This document shows positions 38,610-47,971 of a stretch of DNA of 64,000 nt, in pieces. A model generated the notes under the pieces. It was not told the DNA's origin and did no database searches. It saw only the letters and a program-made list of their open reading frames with translations. A program made the translations under genes and the position numbers. This DNA is from Accumulibacter sp. (GTDB lineage: Bacteria; Pseudomonadota; Gammaproteobacteria; Burkholderiales; Rhodocyclaceae): positions 1 to 64,000 of the forward strand of contig JAFLDO010000028.1 of the NCBI GenBank assembly GCA_017302455.1. The letters run 5' to 3'. Position 1 is the first letter of the stretch. Each line of letters begins with the position of its first letter.

Positions 38610-40073
38610 CTAGGCCGGAGCGTACTCCCGGACCAGTCGCCGCTGTAGAATCCCGACCTGTTTCAAGGACTCCTTGAGGATCAGGCGATCGAGTTCGTGC
38701 AGGTCGTCGGGATCTACACGGTTGCTGGCCGTACCGGTGCCACTCTTCACCTGCTGTTCAAGCCTGACCCGCTGAATATGCTGGAACGCATCAGTCAGCG
38801 CCGCCATCTGGTCCGGCGCCATGCCGGTCTGCTCGCCGGTGATGCGCAAGCGCTCGACGGTATTCGTGTCGGGAATCTGCCGAGCCAGCGCATGAATACG
38901 CGCGGCGTCGACGAAGGGACGCGAGCCGTGTTTCTTCAAGTCAATGGTGTGCGGAAACTCCTTGTCGGCATCGTAGCGGAATCCCTTCCACCAGTTCAGC
39001 GGTGACTCCCAGTTCAGCGTGTTTTCGACCATCGCGCGCAGGAAAATCGGGTAGGACGGCGTACGGTCGAGGAGCCAGTGACGAAGATCGTTGACCAGCG
39101 ACTCCTGTCCGTAGAGGGCGCGCAGGTCGAAGAAGATGCTCGAGTTGAGCAAGGCCTCGGGGTGCGGGGCTTCCAGCCACCCTGAAAACGCGACTCGCCA
39201 CTCGTCGCTGGAGAGACACCACTGGGCATTGCTGGCCATGATGTTGCCTTTGCACAGCGGAAAGCCACAGGCATCGAGTGCCTCGTTGACCGCCCGGGCG
39301 AACGGCAGGAAGGCTTGGCGAAGGCTGGCCGCCTCGGCATCGGACTCGGCGACAAAGATCAGGCCGTTGTCCTGATCGGTGGCCAGCGTCTGCTCGAGTC
39401 GCCCCTCGGAGCCAAAGACCAGCCAGCACCACTGCACGTACGGCAACTCGAACTGGCCGGCAACCAGTTCGATGACCTGCAGGGTCAGCAGGTCGTTGAG
39501 CGACGAGAGGCGATGGCAGAGCGCGTCAGCGCTGAGCCGCTCGGCAACCAGCCGGGCAATAAAGGCGCGGATCTCGCCAGCCAGCGCGACCAGCGTCGAC
39601 AGATCGCGCGCCGCCAGAATCGAGCGGACCAGGTCACTGCTCTGCGCTCCGGGCAAGGTATAGAGATCGGTCTGAGAGACCAGATCGAAATAGCTGCCGT
39701 CGGCTTCGGTGAGCACCAGATGGCGTACGCTGCGCCGCACCATGACGACGCTCGCCTGATGTGCGGTACTGTCGGCCGGAATGGTAATCAGGCCCCCGGT
39801 CATCACCGCAGCAATCGGCGCCTGCAGATCGCAAGTCTCGATCGCGATCCGGCGCACCACATCCTGCAGCGTGATGATGCCCAATGGCATCCGGCTGCCC
39901 TCATCCACGACGACGACCGCATCGGCGCGCATCCGGTCAAGCAGCAGCAGCGTCTCGCGCACGGTCGCCGCCGGCCCGACGGTCAGTGGCCGACCGCGGA
40001 CCAGATGGCGCAGCGCGACGTACGGCGAGTAGGGGGCAACCCGCGTTGCCGCCTCAGTATTTGAGCCGGGCAT
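38610..40073 (-). CDS. CBS-DUF294 nucleotidyltransferase-like protein
   Basis: Two CBS modules (residues about 25-145) are followed by the DUF294 putative nucleotidyltransferase domain (WCWLVFGSEGRLEQTLATDQDNGLIF; GSxGRxE-type catalytic motif with DQDNG) and the DUF294 C-terminal domain (FFDLRALYGQESLVNDLR, HTIDLKKHG). Proteins of this build resemble the uridylyltransferase fold of GlnD and usually accompany cyclic-AMP or symporter signalling genes. It overlaps the histidine-kinase/exonuclease gene by 20 bases, so the two are probably made together. The target that it might nucleotidylate is unknown. Confidence 0.9.
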   Translation of the reverse strand: MPGSNTEAATRVAPYSPYVALRHLVRGRPLTVGPAATVRETLLLLDRMRADAVVVVDEGSRMPLGIITLQDVVRRIAIETCDLQAPIAAVMTGGLITIPADSTAHQASVVMVRRSVRHLVLTEADGSYFDLVSQTDLYTLPGAQSSDLVRSILAARDLSTLVALAGEIRAFIARLVAERLSADALCHRLSSLNDLLTLQVIELVAGQFELPYVQWCWLVFGSEGRLEQTLATDQDNGLIFVAESDAEAASLRQAFLPFARAVNEALDACGFPLCKGNIMASNAQWCLSSDEWRVAFSGWLEAPHPEALLNSSIFFDLRALYGQESLVNDLRHWLLDRTPSYPIFLRAMVENTLNWESPLNWWKGFRYDADKEFPHTIDLKKHGSRPFVDAARIHALARQIPDTNTVERLRITGEQTGMAPDQMAALTDAFQHIQRVRLEQQVKSGTGTASNRVDPDDLHELDRLILKESLKQVGILQRRLVREYAPA

Positions 40074-42243
40074 GGTAGGTCTTTTCGCTGGCCTCGCGTG
40101 CCTGCCGCAGCGTCGTCACGCCCATCTCGGCAAGCAGCGGCAGCATCTTCAGGAACACTTCGCCCGTCACCATCGCATCACCGAGCGCGGTATGCCTTCC
40201 AAATACCGAGACGCCGAGACGTTCGGCAATCGCCTCCAGGCGGTGAGAGTTCTGATTGGGATGCAGGACCGCCGACAGAAGCAAGGTATCGAGCACCGGT
40301 TGGTCGAAACGTACCCCGGTCTGCTTTTCCTTGAGCTGCAGGAAGCGCATGTCGAAGGCCGCGTTGTGGCCGACGAGAACCGTGTCGGCGCAAAAAGTCT
40401 GGAACTGCGGCAGAACGGTATCGATGGTCGGCTGCCCGACGAGCAACTCGCGCGTGATGCCGTGCACCTCGATCGATTGCTGCGACAGCGGCCGCCGCGG
40501 ATCGATCAACTGGTCGAAGCACTCGTGGCGCAGTAGGCGGCGATTGACGATGCGTGTCGCGCCGATCTGGATGATCTCGTCTCCCTGGGACGGTTGCAGG
40601 CCGGTGGTTTCGGTATCGAACACCGTGTACGACAACTCCGTCAGCGGCCGATCGTCGAGCTCATGGCTGGCCCCCGACCAGCTGAAGATATCGAAGTCGT
40701 AGAACTCGGGCCGGTCGCCCTCCTCGGCAGCCACAATAGCCCGCGGCAGATCTGTCGGTGCCTCGGCTGCCGGCAGCATCGTGCGAAAGATCGCGCGATG
40801 CGAAACGCGCACGCGCTGAAACCAGATCTCGCCATTGCAGCGCTCGATCACGTCGACGACGCTGAGTGGCGACGCTTCGCCGCCGGTCGTCATGGGATCC
40901 TGCAGCCAGCCCATCGCGGTTTCGTTGTTCATGAAGGTGCCGAGCCACGACAGATCGAGCTGTGCCAGCTGTCCACTGCGCGCCAGCGAGAGACGCACCT
41001 CGCGTACCTCATACTCATCCTGCAAGCGCAGAGCCAGGTAGCGCAAGGCCTGCAAAAGGCCGAAGCTGTCGACGCGCAGCCACAGGTCTTCGTCGACGTC
41101 CTCGGTCTTGACGGCGAGCGCGCGCCGCTCGCCTTCACGTCGCTCGCCGATGCGGCGTACCGCCACGTCGAGCAGTTCGGCGCCGTGGATCTCCTCGAGC
41201 AACCAGCGTTCGCGCAGGTCATTCGAAAAGGCTGCCGCCGCGCTCTCGAGATGAACCGACAGCGCCTTCGCTTCGTCGCGGATGACGCTCAGGAAACGGT
41301 CCCGCTGCCGGGGCGGCATGTCCGAGAAATCGGACAGCATCTCGGCGGCCGCGCGGATACTGCCCAGGGGTCCGCGCCCGCCCTCGATCAATGACTGGAT
41401 CAGGGCATCGCGTCGCCCGTGCCGTTCGTTGGTACTCGTCACGTCATCGAGTACCAGCACGAAACCGGTAATCGACAGTCCGCCAACGCGTGCACCATGC
41501 TGACCATCGCCGCCGAGTACGGGCGACATGTGCGCGCGCAGCAAGCGCCCGGCACGCGTGGCGGTGACAAACTGCGCCGACCCGACGAGCTTCCTGCTCT
41601 CCTCGCCTCCCGCCTGGTCGCGACCGGCCTGCTGCAGACGCTCGAGCGCATGCTCGATCAGCGCCCGATCGAAAACGGTGTAGATCGAACGTCCCAGCCC
41701 GAGAGTGCTGCCGTCAGCGCCACCCGAGAGTTCCTGCTTTGCCCGCTGGTTGTACAAGAGTACGCGACCGTCGAGGTTGCAGACCACGACACTCTGGCTC
41801 AGCTCGGCCATCAGCGCCGCCAGACGGCTGCGCTCCTCCTCGAGCGACGCGCGCGCTTCGTTTACCCGCTCGGCGACATCCTCTTCGAGCGCGTCGCGAA
41901 CGGACAGCAGTTGATTGGCCGCCTGAGCCAGCACCCGCAGTTCTGGGGCACTCTGCTCGGGCAGGCGCAGCCCATTGTAGGCAACCGTCGCCGCCAGCTC
42001 TTCGGCCATACGCAGAGATGCGGCGACGTAAAGTGCGTGCAGTCTGATCAACGCCCAACAGCCCACCGTAGCGCCAGCCAGGACCACGACGACGAGAACC
42101 ACGACCCGCTCTTCGGGCGTTCGGCCGCCGCCGCTCTCGCCGGCCTCACTGGCCAGCATCAAGCCCGCCGTCGCAACGACCAGAACAAGCACGAACAGGC
42201 AGACCGCCACGGCTGCCAGTACGAGCTTGCGCGTGGGATTCAC
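40054..42243 (-). CDS. Degenerate membrane sensor kinase fused to DnaQ-like exonuclease
   Basis: The 729-residue protein has two N-terminal membrane segments (7-30 and about 46-66), a HAMP/coiled-coil region, a PAS domain (LSQSVVVCNLDGRVLLYNQRA, about 145) and a histidine-kinase-like region. In the latter the H-box reads EGGRGPLGSIRAAAEML, lacking the phospho-accepting His, and no clear ATP-binding N or G boxes are seen. From about residue 539 a complete DEDDh exonuclease follows: FDTETTG, HNAAFDMRF and GRHTALGDA. It sits directly downstream of a receiver gene and overlaps the DUF294 gene. It may couple a membrane signal to nucleic-acid or nucleotide cleavage; this is inference. Confidence 0.88.
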   Translation of the reverse strand: MNPTRKLVLAAVAVCLFVLVLVVATAGLMLASEAGESGGGRTPEERVVVLVVVVLAGATVGCWALIRLHALYVAASLRMAEELAATVAYNGLRLPEQSAPELRVLAQAANQLLSVRDALEEDVAERVNEARASLEEERSRLAALMAELSQSVVVCNLDGRVLLYNQRAKQELSGGADGSTLGLGRSIYTVFDRALIEHALERLQQAGRDQAGGEESRKLVGSAQFVTATRAGRLLRAHMSPVLGGDGQHGARVGGLSITGFVLVLDDVTSTNERHGRRDALIQSLIEGGRGPLGSIRAAAEMLSDFSDMPPRQRDRFLSVIRDEAKALSVHLESAAAAFSNDLRERWLLEEIHGAELLDVAVRRIGERREGERRALAVKTEDVDEDLWLRVDSFGLLQALRYLALRLQDEYEVREVRLSLARSGQLAQLDLSWLGTFMNNETAMGWLQDPMTTGGEASPLSVVDVIERCNGEIWFQRVRVSHRAIFRTMLPAAEAPTDLPRAIVAAEEGDRPEFYDFDIFSWSGASHELDDRPLTELSYTVFDTETTGLQPSQGDEIIQIGATRIVNRRLLRHECFDQLIDPRRPLSQQSIEVHGITRELLVGQPTIDTVLPQFQTFCADTVLVGHNAAFDMRFLQLKEKQTGVRFDQPVLDTLLLSAVLHPNQNSHRLEAIAERLGVSVFGRHTALGDAMVTGEVFLKMLPLLAEMGVTTLRQAREASEKTYHARLKY

Positions 42244-42246
42244 CGC

Positions 42247-42615
<369 letters not shown>

Positions 42616-42650
42616 CAACACTCCGATCATCATTGAACCACGCTAACCAA

Positions 42651-45407
42651 CTACGCGACCGCAGCCTCCTCCACCTGCGCATCCGCGAAAGGCAGGGTAA
42701 AGCGAAACGTCGCACCCTCACCCGGCACACTTTCCACCCACAGCCGGCCGCCGAAGTGCTCGACGATCCGGCGGCTAATCGGCAGGCCCAGACCGGTACC
42801 GGCGGGTTTGGCCGTCATCGTATCGCCGACCTGGCGGAACTTCTCGAAGATCAGTTCCTGATCTTCGGGACGAATCCCCGGCCCGTTGTCGCTTACGCTG
42901 ACCTCGAGCGCATCCGCCAGCACGCGCAGCTTGACGCTGACCCGGCCAGCGCCTTGCACCAGGAACTTCGCCGCGTTCGAGAGCAGGTTGAGCATCACCT
43001 GGATCAGCCGATCCCGATCGGCCAGAATCAGCGGCAGATTATCGGGCAGATCGAGATCCACGTGCGCGTCTTTCTCGCGGAAGAGCTGACTGGTCGCGGC
43101 AAGCGACTGTTCGACAACCTCCTTCAGGTCGAGCTCGCAGCCGTTCCAGTCGGCTCTGCCCGACTCGATCTTCGCCAGATCGAGCGTCTGATTGATCAGG
43201 CGCGACAAACGTTCGGCTTCGCTGACGATCAACCCGAGAAACCGTTCGCGGTCGGCGAGATGCATCTTCGGATCGTCGCGCAACAACTCCGAGAAAGCGC
43301 GGATCGAGGTCAGCGGCGTACGCAACTCGTGCGTCACCGACGACATGATGTCGTCCTTGACGCGATCGAGCTCCTGCAAACGCTCGTTGGCCTCCTGCAA
43401 CTCGAGCGTCGCCGCAGTCAGTTCGCGCGACTTGCGCTCAAGCTCGCGACTATAAGTGCGTAGCTGCGAGGCCTCGTCGAGGATGTGCATGACCTCGTCG
43501 ATACTGAGCGGCTCCTCCTTGGCCACCGAGGCGACCATGACGCGCGCCGACGCGCTGCCGATGGCACCGGCGAGCAGCGATTCGGCGAACTGGACCAGTT
43601 GCGCATCCGCCTCGAGCGTGACGAGCTTGCCACGACCCTGCCGACGCGCATAGGCAGCAAAGGCCGACTGGGCACGCGCCGGCCCGAGGAAGCGTCCGAC
43701 CAGTTCCTGCAGATCGCTGACCTTTGCGCGGCCTCGCCAGAGAACCGCACCGAGCTTCCCGGTATCCTTCAGGGCGTCTACGAAAACCGTCGCCTGCGTC
43801 GCCTCGGCGACCATCGGTGGCCGCAGCAGCGAGACGCCGACGTAAGCGCCGATATTCGCGAGCAGGCTCCAGAACAGGCAGTGCGAGATTTCGTCCAGAC
43901 CGGTCAGACCGAACAGTTGCTGCGGCCGCAGCAGATCGATCCCGAATATCCCCTGCGTCAGAAAGGCGGCAGGAAGCCAGCCCGACTTGGCAAACGACGG
44001 CAACAACAAGGTATAGCCCCAGATCAGGAAACCCGCCGACAGGCCGGCCAGCGCGCCGCCGCGCGTACCACCGCGCCAATACATGCCGCCGATCATCGCC
44101 GGCGCAAACTGCGCGACTGCCGAGAAGCTGATCAGACCGATGGCGACCAGCGCATAGGCCTCGCCTGCCAATCGGAAATAGAGGTAGCCGAGCAGCAGAA
44201 TGCCGACGATAGCGCCGCGTCGAATGCCGAGCAGCACTCCCGAGAGGTCCTTCGACTCGTCGAGCGACTGGCGTTTGTGGCGCAGCAAGAGGGGCATCAC
44301 CAGGTCGTTGCAGACCATCGTCGACAGGGCAATGGTTTCGACGATGACCATGCCGGTCCCCGCCGACAGGCCGCCAATGAAGACCAGCAGCGCCAGTCCC
44401 TCGTGCCGTTGCGACATCGGCAGCGTGAGAACGAAGGTATCGGCATCGACGCCCTGCCCGGAGAAATGCAGCAGACCACCGAGCGCAATCGGCAGGACGA
44501 AGATGTTGATCAGCAGCAGATAGAGTGGAAAGAGCCATGCCGCGCGTTTCAGATGCGCCTCGTTGACATTCTCGACGACAGCAACCTGGAACTGGCGCGG
44601 CAGGAAAAGAACCGCCAGCCCCGACAGCAGGATCAGCGAAAACCAGCCCGTGTAGCCCTGGCCGGACGGAATCGCCGTCATCAGATGGCGCAACTCCGGA
44701 TGCGTCGCGAGATGCTCGAAGATGTCGCCGAAGCCGTCGTAGAGACCATAGGTGACGAAGACGCCGACAGCAAGGAAAGCGACCAGCTTGACGCCGGACT
44801 CCAGCGCGATCGCCGCCACCATGCCTTCGTGACGTTCGGTGGCATCGAGATGTCGGGTTCCGAAAACGATCGTGAAAGCCGCCAGGATCAGGGCGATGTA
44901 GAAGCTCATGTCGGCCGCCACCGACATCGTGGCGCTGCGGCTCGGCATGACGATTTCCGGGTAGCTGAGCAGCAGGCTGACGGTGCCGGACATCGCCTTG
45001 AGTTGCAAAGCGATATAGGGAATGATGCCGACCACGGCGATGATCGTGACCAGGCCACCGAGGAGATGGCTCTTGCCGTAGCGCGAGGAAATGAAGTCGG
45101 CGATCGACGTGATGCGGTTGGCCTTGACGATGCGAATCATCTTCAGCAGCACGAACCAGCCGAGCGCCATCACCAGCGTGGGACCGAGGTAGACCGGCAG
45201 GAAACCGATCCCGGAAACGGCGGCGCGGCCAACGCTGCCGTAGAACGTCCAGGTGGTGCAGTAAACGGCCATCGACAGCGCGTAGATGGTCGGGTTGGCG
45301 ATGATCGACTTGCCCTGGTCGGCGCGCCGGTCACCCCACCAGGCCACGGCAAACAGCAGCCCAAGGTAGAACAGCGCAGCGGCGACGACGACCGGAGCTT
45401 CGAGCAT
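42651..45407 (-). CDS. CbrA-like sodium/solute symporter-histidine kinase
   Basis: The 918-residue protein begins with about 13 membrane segments of the SSS (SLC5) family (residues about 1-500; TWTFYGSVGRAAVSGIGFLP near the start), then a linker domain and a coiled coil, and ends in an active histidine kinase: H-box VTHELRTPLTS (His about 693), N-box NLLSNAAKF, DNGPGI and GTGLGLPIS. CbrA of Pseudomonas, which controls carbon/nitrogen balance and takes up histidine, has this build. The substrate here is unknown. A small membrane gene precedes it and a receiver follows. Confidence 0.93.
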   Translation of the reverse strand: MLEAPVVVAAALFYLGLLFAVAWWGDRRADQGKSIIANPTIYALSMAVYCTTWTFYGSVGRAAVSGIGFLPVYLGPTLVMALGWFVLLKMIRIVKANRITSIADFISSRYGKSHLLGGLVTIIAVVGIIPYIALQLKAMSGTVSLLLSYPEIVMPSRSATMSVAADMSFYIALILAAFTIVFGTRHLDATERHEGMVAAIALESGVKLVAFLAVGVFVTYGLYDGFGDIFEHLATHPELRHLMTAIPSGQGYTGWFSLILLSGLAVLFLPRQFQVAVVENVNEAHLKRAAWLFPLYLLLINIFVLPIALGGLLHFSGQGVDADTFVLTLPMSQRHEGLALLVFIGGLSAGTGMVIVETIALSTMVCNDLVMPLLLRHKRQSLDESKDLSGVLLGIRRGAIVGILLLGYLYFRLAGEAYALVAIGLISFSAVAQFAPAMIGGMYWRGGTRGGALAGLSAGFLIWGYTLLLPSFAKSGWLPAAFLTQGIFGIDLLRPQQLFGLTGLDEISHCLFWSLLANIGAYVGVSLLRPPMVAEATQATVFVDALKDTGKLGAVLWRGRAKVSDLQELVGRFLGPARAQSAFAAYARRQGRGKLVTLEADAQLVQFAESLLAGAIGSASARVMVASVAKEEPLSIDEVMHILDEASQLRTYSRELERKSRELTAATLELQEANERLQELDRVKDDIMSSVTHELRTPLTSIRAFSELLRDDPKMHLADRERFLGLIVSEAERLSRLINQTLDLAKIESGRADWNGCELDLKEVVEQSLAATSQLFREKDAHVDLDLPDNLPLILADRDRLIQVMLNLLSNAAKFLVQGAGRVSVKLRVLADALEVSVSDNGPGIRPEDQELIFEKFRQVGDTMTAKPAGTGLGLPISRRIVEHFGGRLWVESVPGEGATFRFTLPFADAQVEEAAVA

Positions 45408-45416
45408 CTGGGCCGA

Positions 45417-45617
45417 CTACCTGACGCGGCGCTCGACGGCCCACGCCATCAAGGCGATGACAAAGGCCCAGGCGACAAAAACATACGCATAGATGAGCGG
45501 GATCTCGAAGACCTCGCTGTTGCGGTCGAAGAGGGAAAGCACGGGGTAGTTGAAGAGTACACAGCCGACCAGAAAGGCCGCAATCAGTCGGTCACCAGCC
45601 AGGATCCTGCGCTGCAT
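45417..45617 (-). CDS. Small membrane protein upstream of the symporter-kinase
   Basis: A 66-residue protein with two hydrophobic helices ([20 protein letters not shown] and [18 protein letters not shown]) and a basic C-terminus. It ends 9 bases before the CbrA-like kinase begins on the same strand. Short membrane proteins in this position are common near symporter-kinases and may act as a small subunit. Confidence 0.75.
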   Translation of the reverse strand: MQRRILAGDRLIAAFLVGCVLFNYPVLSLFDRNSEVFEIPLIYAYVFVAWAFVIALMAWAVERRVR

Positions 45618-45742
45618 GTCATCCCCCCCTCGTCGTTGTTGGCGCCGGTACCCCTCAGCTTGCCCGACGACTTGCCGCCGTCGACCGACTACCGTCAGCC
45701 GCTATACTGCCGTCCTCACCCCTCGTTGATGACACCGCCGAC

Positions 45743-46582
45743 ATGATCCGCCCCGCCCTCGACTGGCAGCCACGCCCTGCCGACCCGACCTACTCCGACA
45801 TCTGCTACGACACCGCCGCAGGCATCGCCCGCATTGTCATCAATCGGCCCGAACGACGCAATGCCTTTCGGCCCGAAACCATCCAACAACTGATCGATGC
45901 CACGCACCGAGCACAGTTCGATACGGAAGTCGGCGTCATCATCCTGACCGGTGCCGGCGACCAGGCGTTCTGCTCGGGAGGCGATCAGACGGTGCGTGGC
46001 GACGATGGCGGCTACCACGACCAGTCGGGAATGCCGCACCTGAACGTCCTCGATCTGCAGATGCAGATCCGCCGCTGCCCGAAGCCTGTGGTGGCGATGG
46101 TCGCCGGCTATGCCATCGGCGGCGGGCATGTGCTGCATCTGGTCTGCGACCTGACGATTGCGGCCGACAACGCCCGCTTCGGGCAGACCGGACCGCGCGT
46201 CGGCAGCTTCGACGCCGGACTCGGTGCCGGCCTGATGGCGCGCACCATCGGCATGAAGCGGGCCAAGGAAATCTGGCTGCTCTGCCGCCAGTACGACGCC
46301 CCGGCGGCGCTCGCCATGGGTCTGGTGAATGCCGTCGTTCCCCTCGCCGAGCTCGAGGAAGAAACGGTACGCTGGTGCCGCGAGATGCTGCAACTCTCAC
46401 CAATGGCGCTGCGCATGATCAAGGCCGGTTTCAACGCCGATACCGACGGCCTGGCTGGTATTCAGGAACTCGCCGGCAACGCCACCGGCCTCTTCTACAT
46501 GACCGAAGAAGGCCAGGAAGGACGCAACGCCTGGCTCGAAAAGCGGGCACCCCGATTCTCGCGCTACCGGCGGCGCCCCTGA
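45743..46582 (+). CDS. menB: 1,4-dihydroxy-2-naphthoyl-CoA synthase
   Basis: A crotonase-fold enzyme of 279 residues that closes the second ring in menaquinone synthesis. MenB-specific motifs are clear: [54 protein letters not shown] and [13 protein letters not shown]. The Gly-type site ([10 protein letters not shown]) indicates the bicarbonate-dependent type I enzyme. It is followed after 91 bases by menC on the same strand. Confidence 0.94.
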   Translation: MIRPALDWQPRPADPTYSDICYDTAAGIARIVINRPERRNAFRPETIQQLIDATHRAQFDTEVGVIILTGAGDQAFCSGGDQTVRGDDGGYHDQSGMPHLNVLDLQMQIRRCPKPVVAMVAGYAIGGGHVLHLVCDLTIAADNARFGQTGPRVGSFDAGLGAGLMARTIGMKRAKEIWLLCRQYDAPAALAMGLVNAVVPLAELEEETVRWCREMLQLSPMALRMIKAGFNADTDGLAGIQELAGNATGLFYMTEEGQEGRNAWLEKRAPRFSRYRRRP

Positions 46583-46673
46583 CCGGGTGCCAAGTCCGCC
46601 AGGGCCCGGCTGACCGATCGGATGCCGCATCGCCGGTCGGCGCCGAAGGCGCGAACGCGGCGCGGCCAGCGCC

Positions 46674-47783
46674 ATGAAGATCGCCGCTGCCGCAGTGCAT
46701 CGCTATTGTCTGCCGCTGCGCGCACGCTGGCTGACGGCCACCGGCGCCTTCACGCAACGTCGGGGCTGCTTGCTGCGCCTCGACACCGACGACGGCGCCC
46801 GCGCCTACGGCGATTGCGCGCCGCTGCCGGCGAGCGGCACGGAGACGCCTGCCGAAGCCGAGTCTGCCCTGCGCGCGCAAGCGCGGCGGCTGATCGGCAG
46901 GCCGGCCAGCGACGCTCTGGCCGCGCTGGACAACCCCGCCAGCCGGCATGCGCCGGCTGCCCGCTGCGCGATCGAAATGGCGCTCCTCGACCTCCTCTCG
47001 CAGCACGCCGGACGGCCACTTGCGGCTTACCTCCAAGACCCCCGGCAGGCAGCCGGGCCGGCGGCCGACTGGCGCGCGGTACCGGTCAATGCCGCGCTGG
47101 GCAGTCTCGGCGAAGTTACCGACGCCGCCGTTCTGGCTGCCTGCGGCGAGTGTTTTTGCGTGCTGAAGCTGAAGGTCGGCGTCGCCGCTGTCGATCGCGA
47201 AATCGACCGCCTGCGACAGATCGCCGGCCTGCTACCGGCTGGCGTCGAACTGCGACTGGACGCCAACCGCGCCTGGACCGCCGGCGCTGCCGAGCGCTTC
47301 CTGCGCTCTTGCGCTGACCTGCCGATCGACATGATCGAAGAGCCACTGGCCGAGCCGCGACTCGATCAGTTGCAAGCCTTGCAGGCGAGCACGCCGATCG
47401 CCATCGCCGTCGACGAGTCCACCGCCAGCCTCGACCTCGACCAACTGTTGCGCACGCGCACGGTGCGCCGGCTGGTGATCAAGCCGACACGCTCGGGCGG
47501 CCTGCTGCCCGCCATCGCCATCGCCCGGCGGGCGGCCAGTGCGGGCCTGGAATGCATCGTCACCAGCAGCGTCGACAGCGCCTGCGGCGTCATCGCCGCC
47601 GGGCATCTCGCGGCCGCCCTCGACAATCGCCGGGAGCACGGACTGGCAACGTCCGCGTGGCTCAGTCGCGACACCGGAGTACCACCTACCATTGCGGCAG
47701 GCCGGCTGATGCTGCCTGATGTCTGCGGCCTGGGCTTCTCTCCCGGCGATGGACTGGTCTTCGCGAACCTCGACCCGTGCTGA
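46674..47783 (+). CDS. menC: o-Succinylbenzoate synthase
   Basis: An enolase-superfamily dehydratase making o-succinylbenzoate for menaquinone. The 369-residue chain has the KxK pair (CVLKLKVG), metal ligands in LDANRAW, IEEPL and AVDES, and the second catalytic Lys in VIKPTRSGG. An adjacent muconate-lactonising function is possible for the fold, but menB next door supports MenC. Other men genes (menD, menE, menF) are not in the window. Confidence 0.9.
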   Translation: MKIAAAAVHRYCLPLRARWLTATGAFTQRRGCLLRLDTDDGARAYGDCAPLPASGTETPAEAESALRAQARRLIGRPASDALAALDNPASRHAPAARCAIEMALLDLLSQHAGRPLAAYLQDPRQAAGPAADWRAVPVNAALGSLGEVTDAAVLAACGECFCVLKLKVGVAAVDREIDRLRQIAGLLPAGVELRLDANRAWTAGAAERFLRSCADLPIDMIEEPLAEPRLDQLQALQASTPIAIAVDESTASLDLDQLLRTRTVRRLVIKPTRSGGLLPAIAIARRAASAGLECIVTSSVDSACGVIAAGHLAAALDNRREHGLATSAWLSRDTGVPPTIAAGRLMLPDVCGLGFSPGDGLVFANLDPC

Positions 47784-47971
47784 CGAGCACACACTTGCCG
47801 TTTCCCGGATACCCGATCCGTTGAGAACCCGTGCCACCACGCTATACTGTCGATACCCACAGTAGTTGAGGAGATCTCGGTCAGAATGGTTCAGGCAGTC
47901 GAACACGCCCGACAGACGCATCGGCAGCACCCTCCACCCAGTCGGCTCCTGCGGGCGCGACCGGCAAAGCC

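Noticed and set aside
43485..45746. Plus-strand frame of 753 codons opposite the symporter-kinase
   Set aside because: Asp/Gln/Arg/His-rich complement of a membrane-protein gene, not a real protein.
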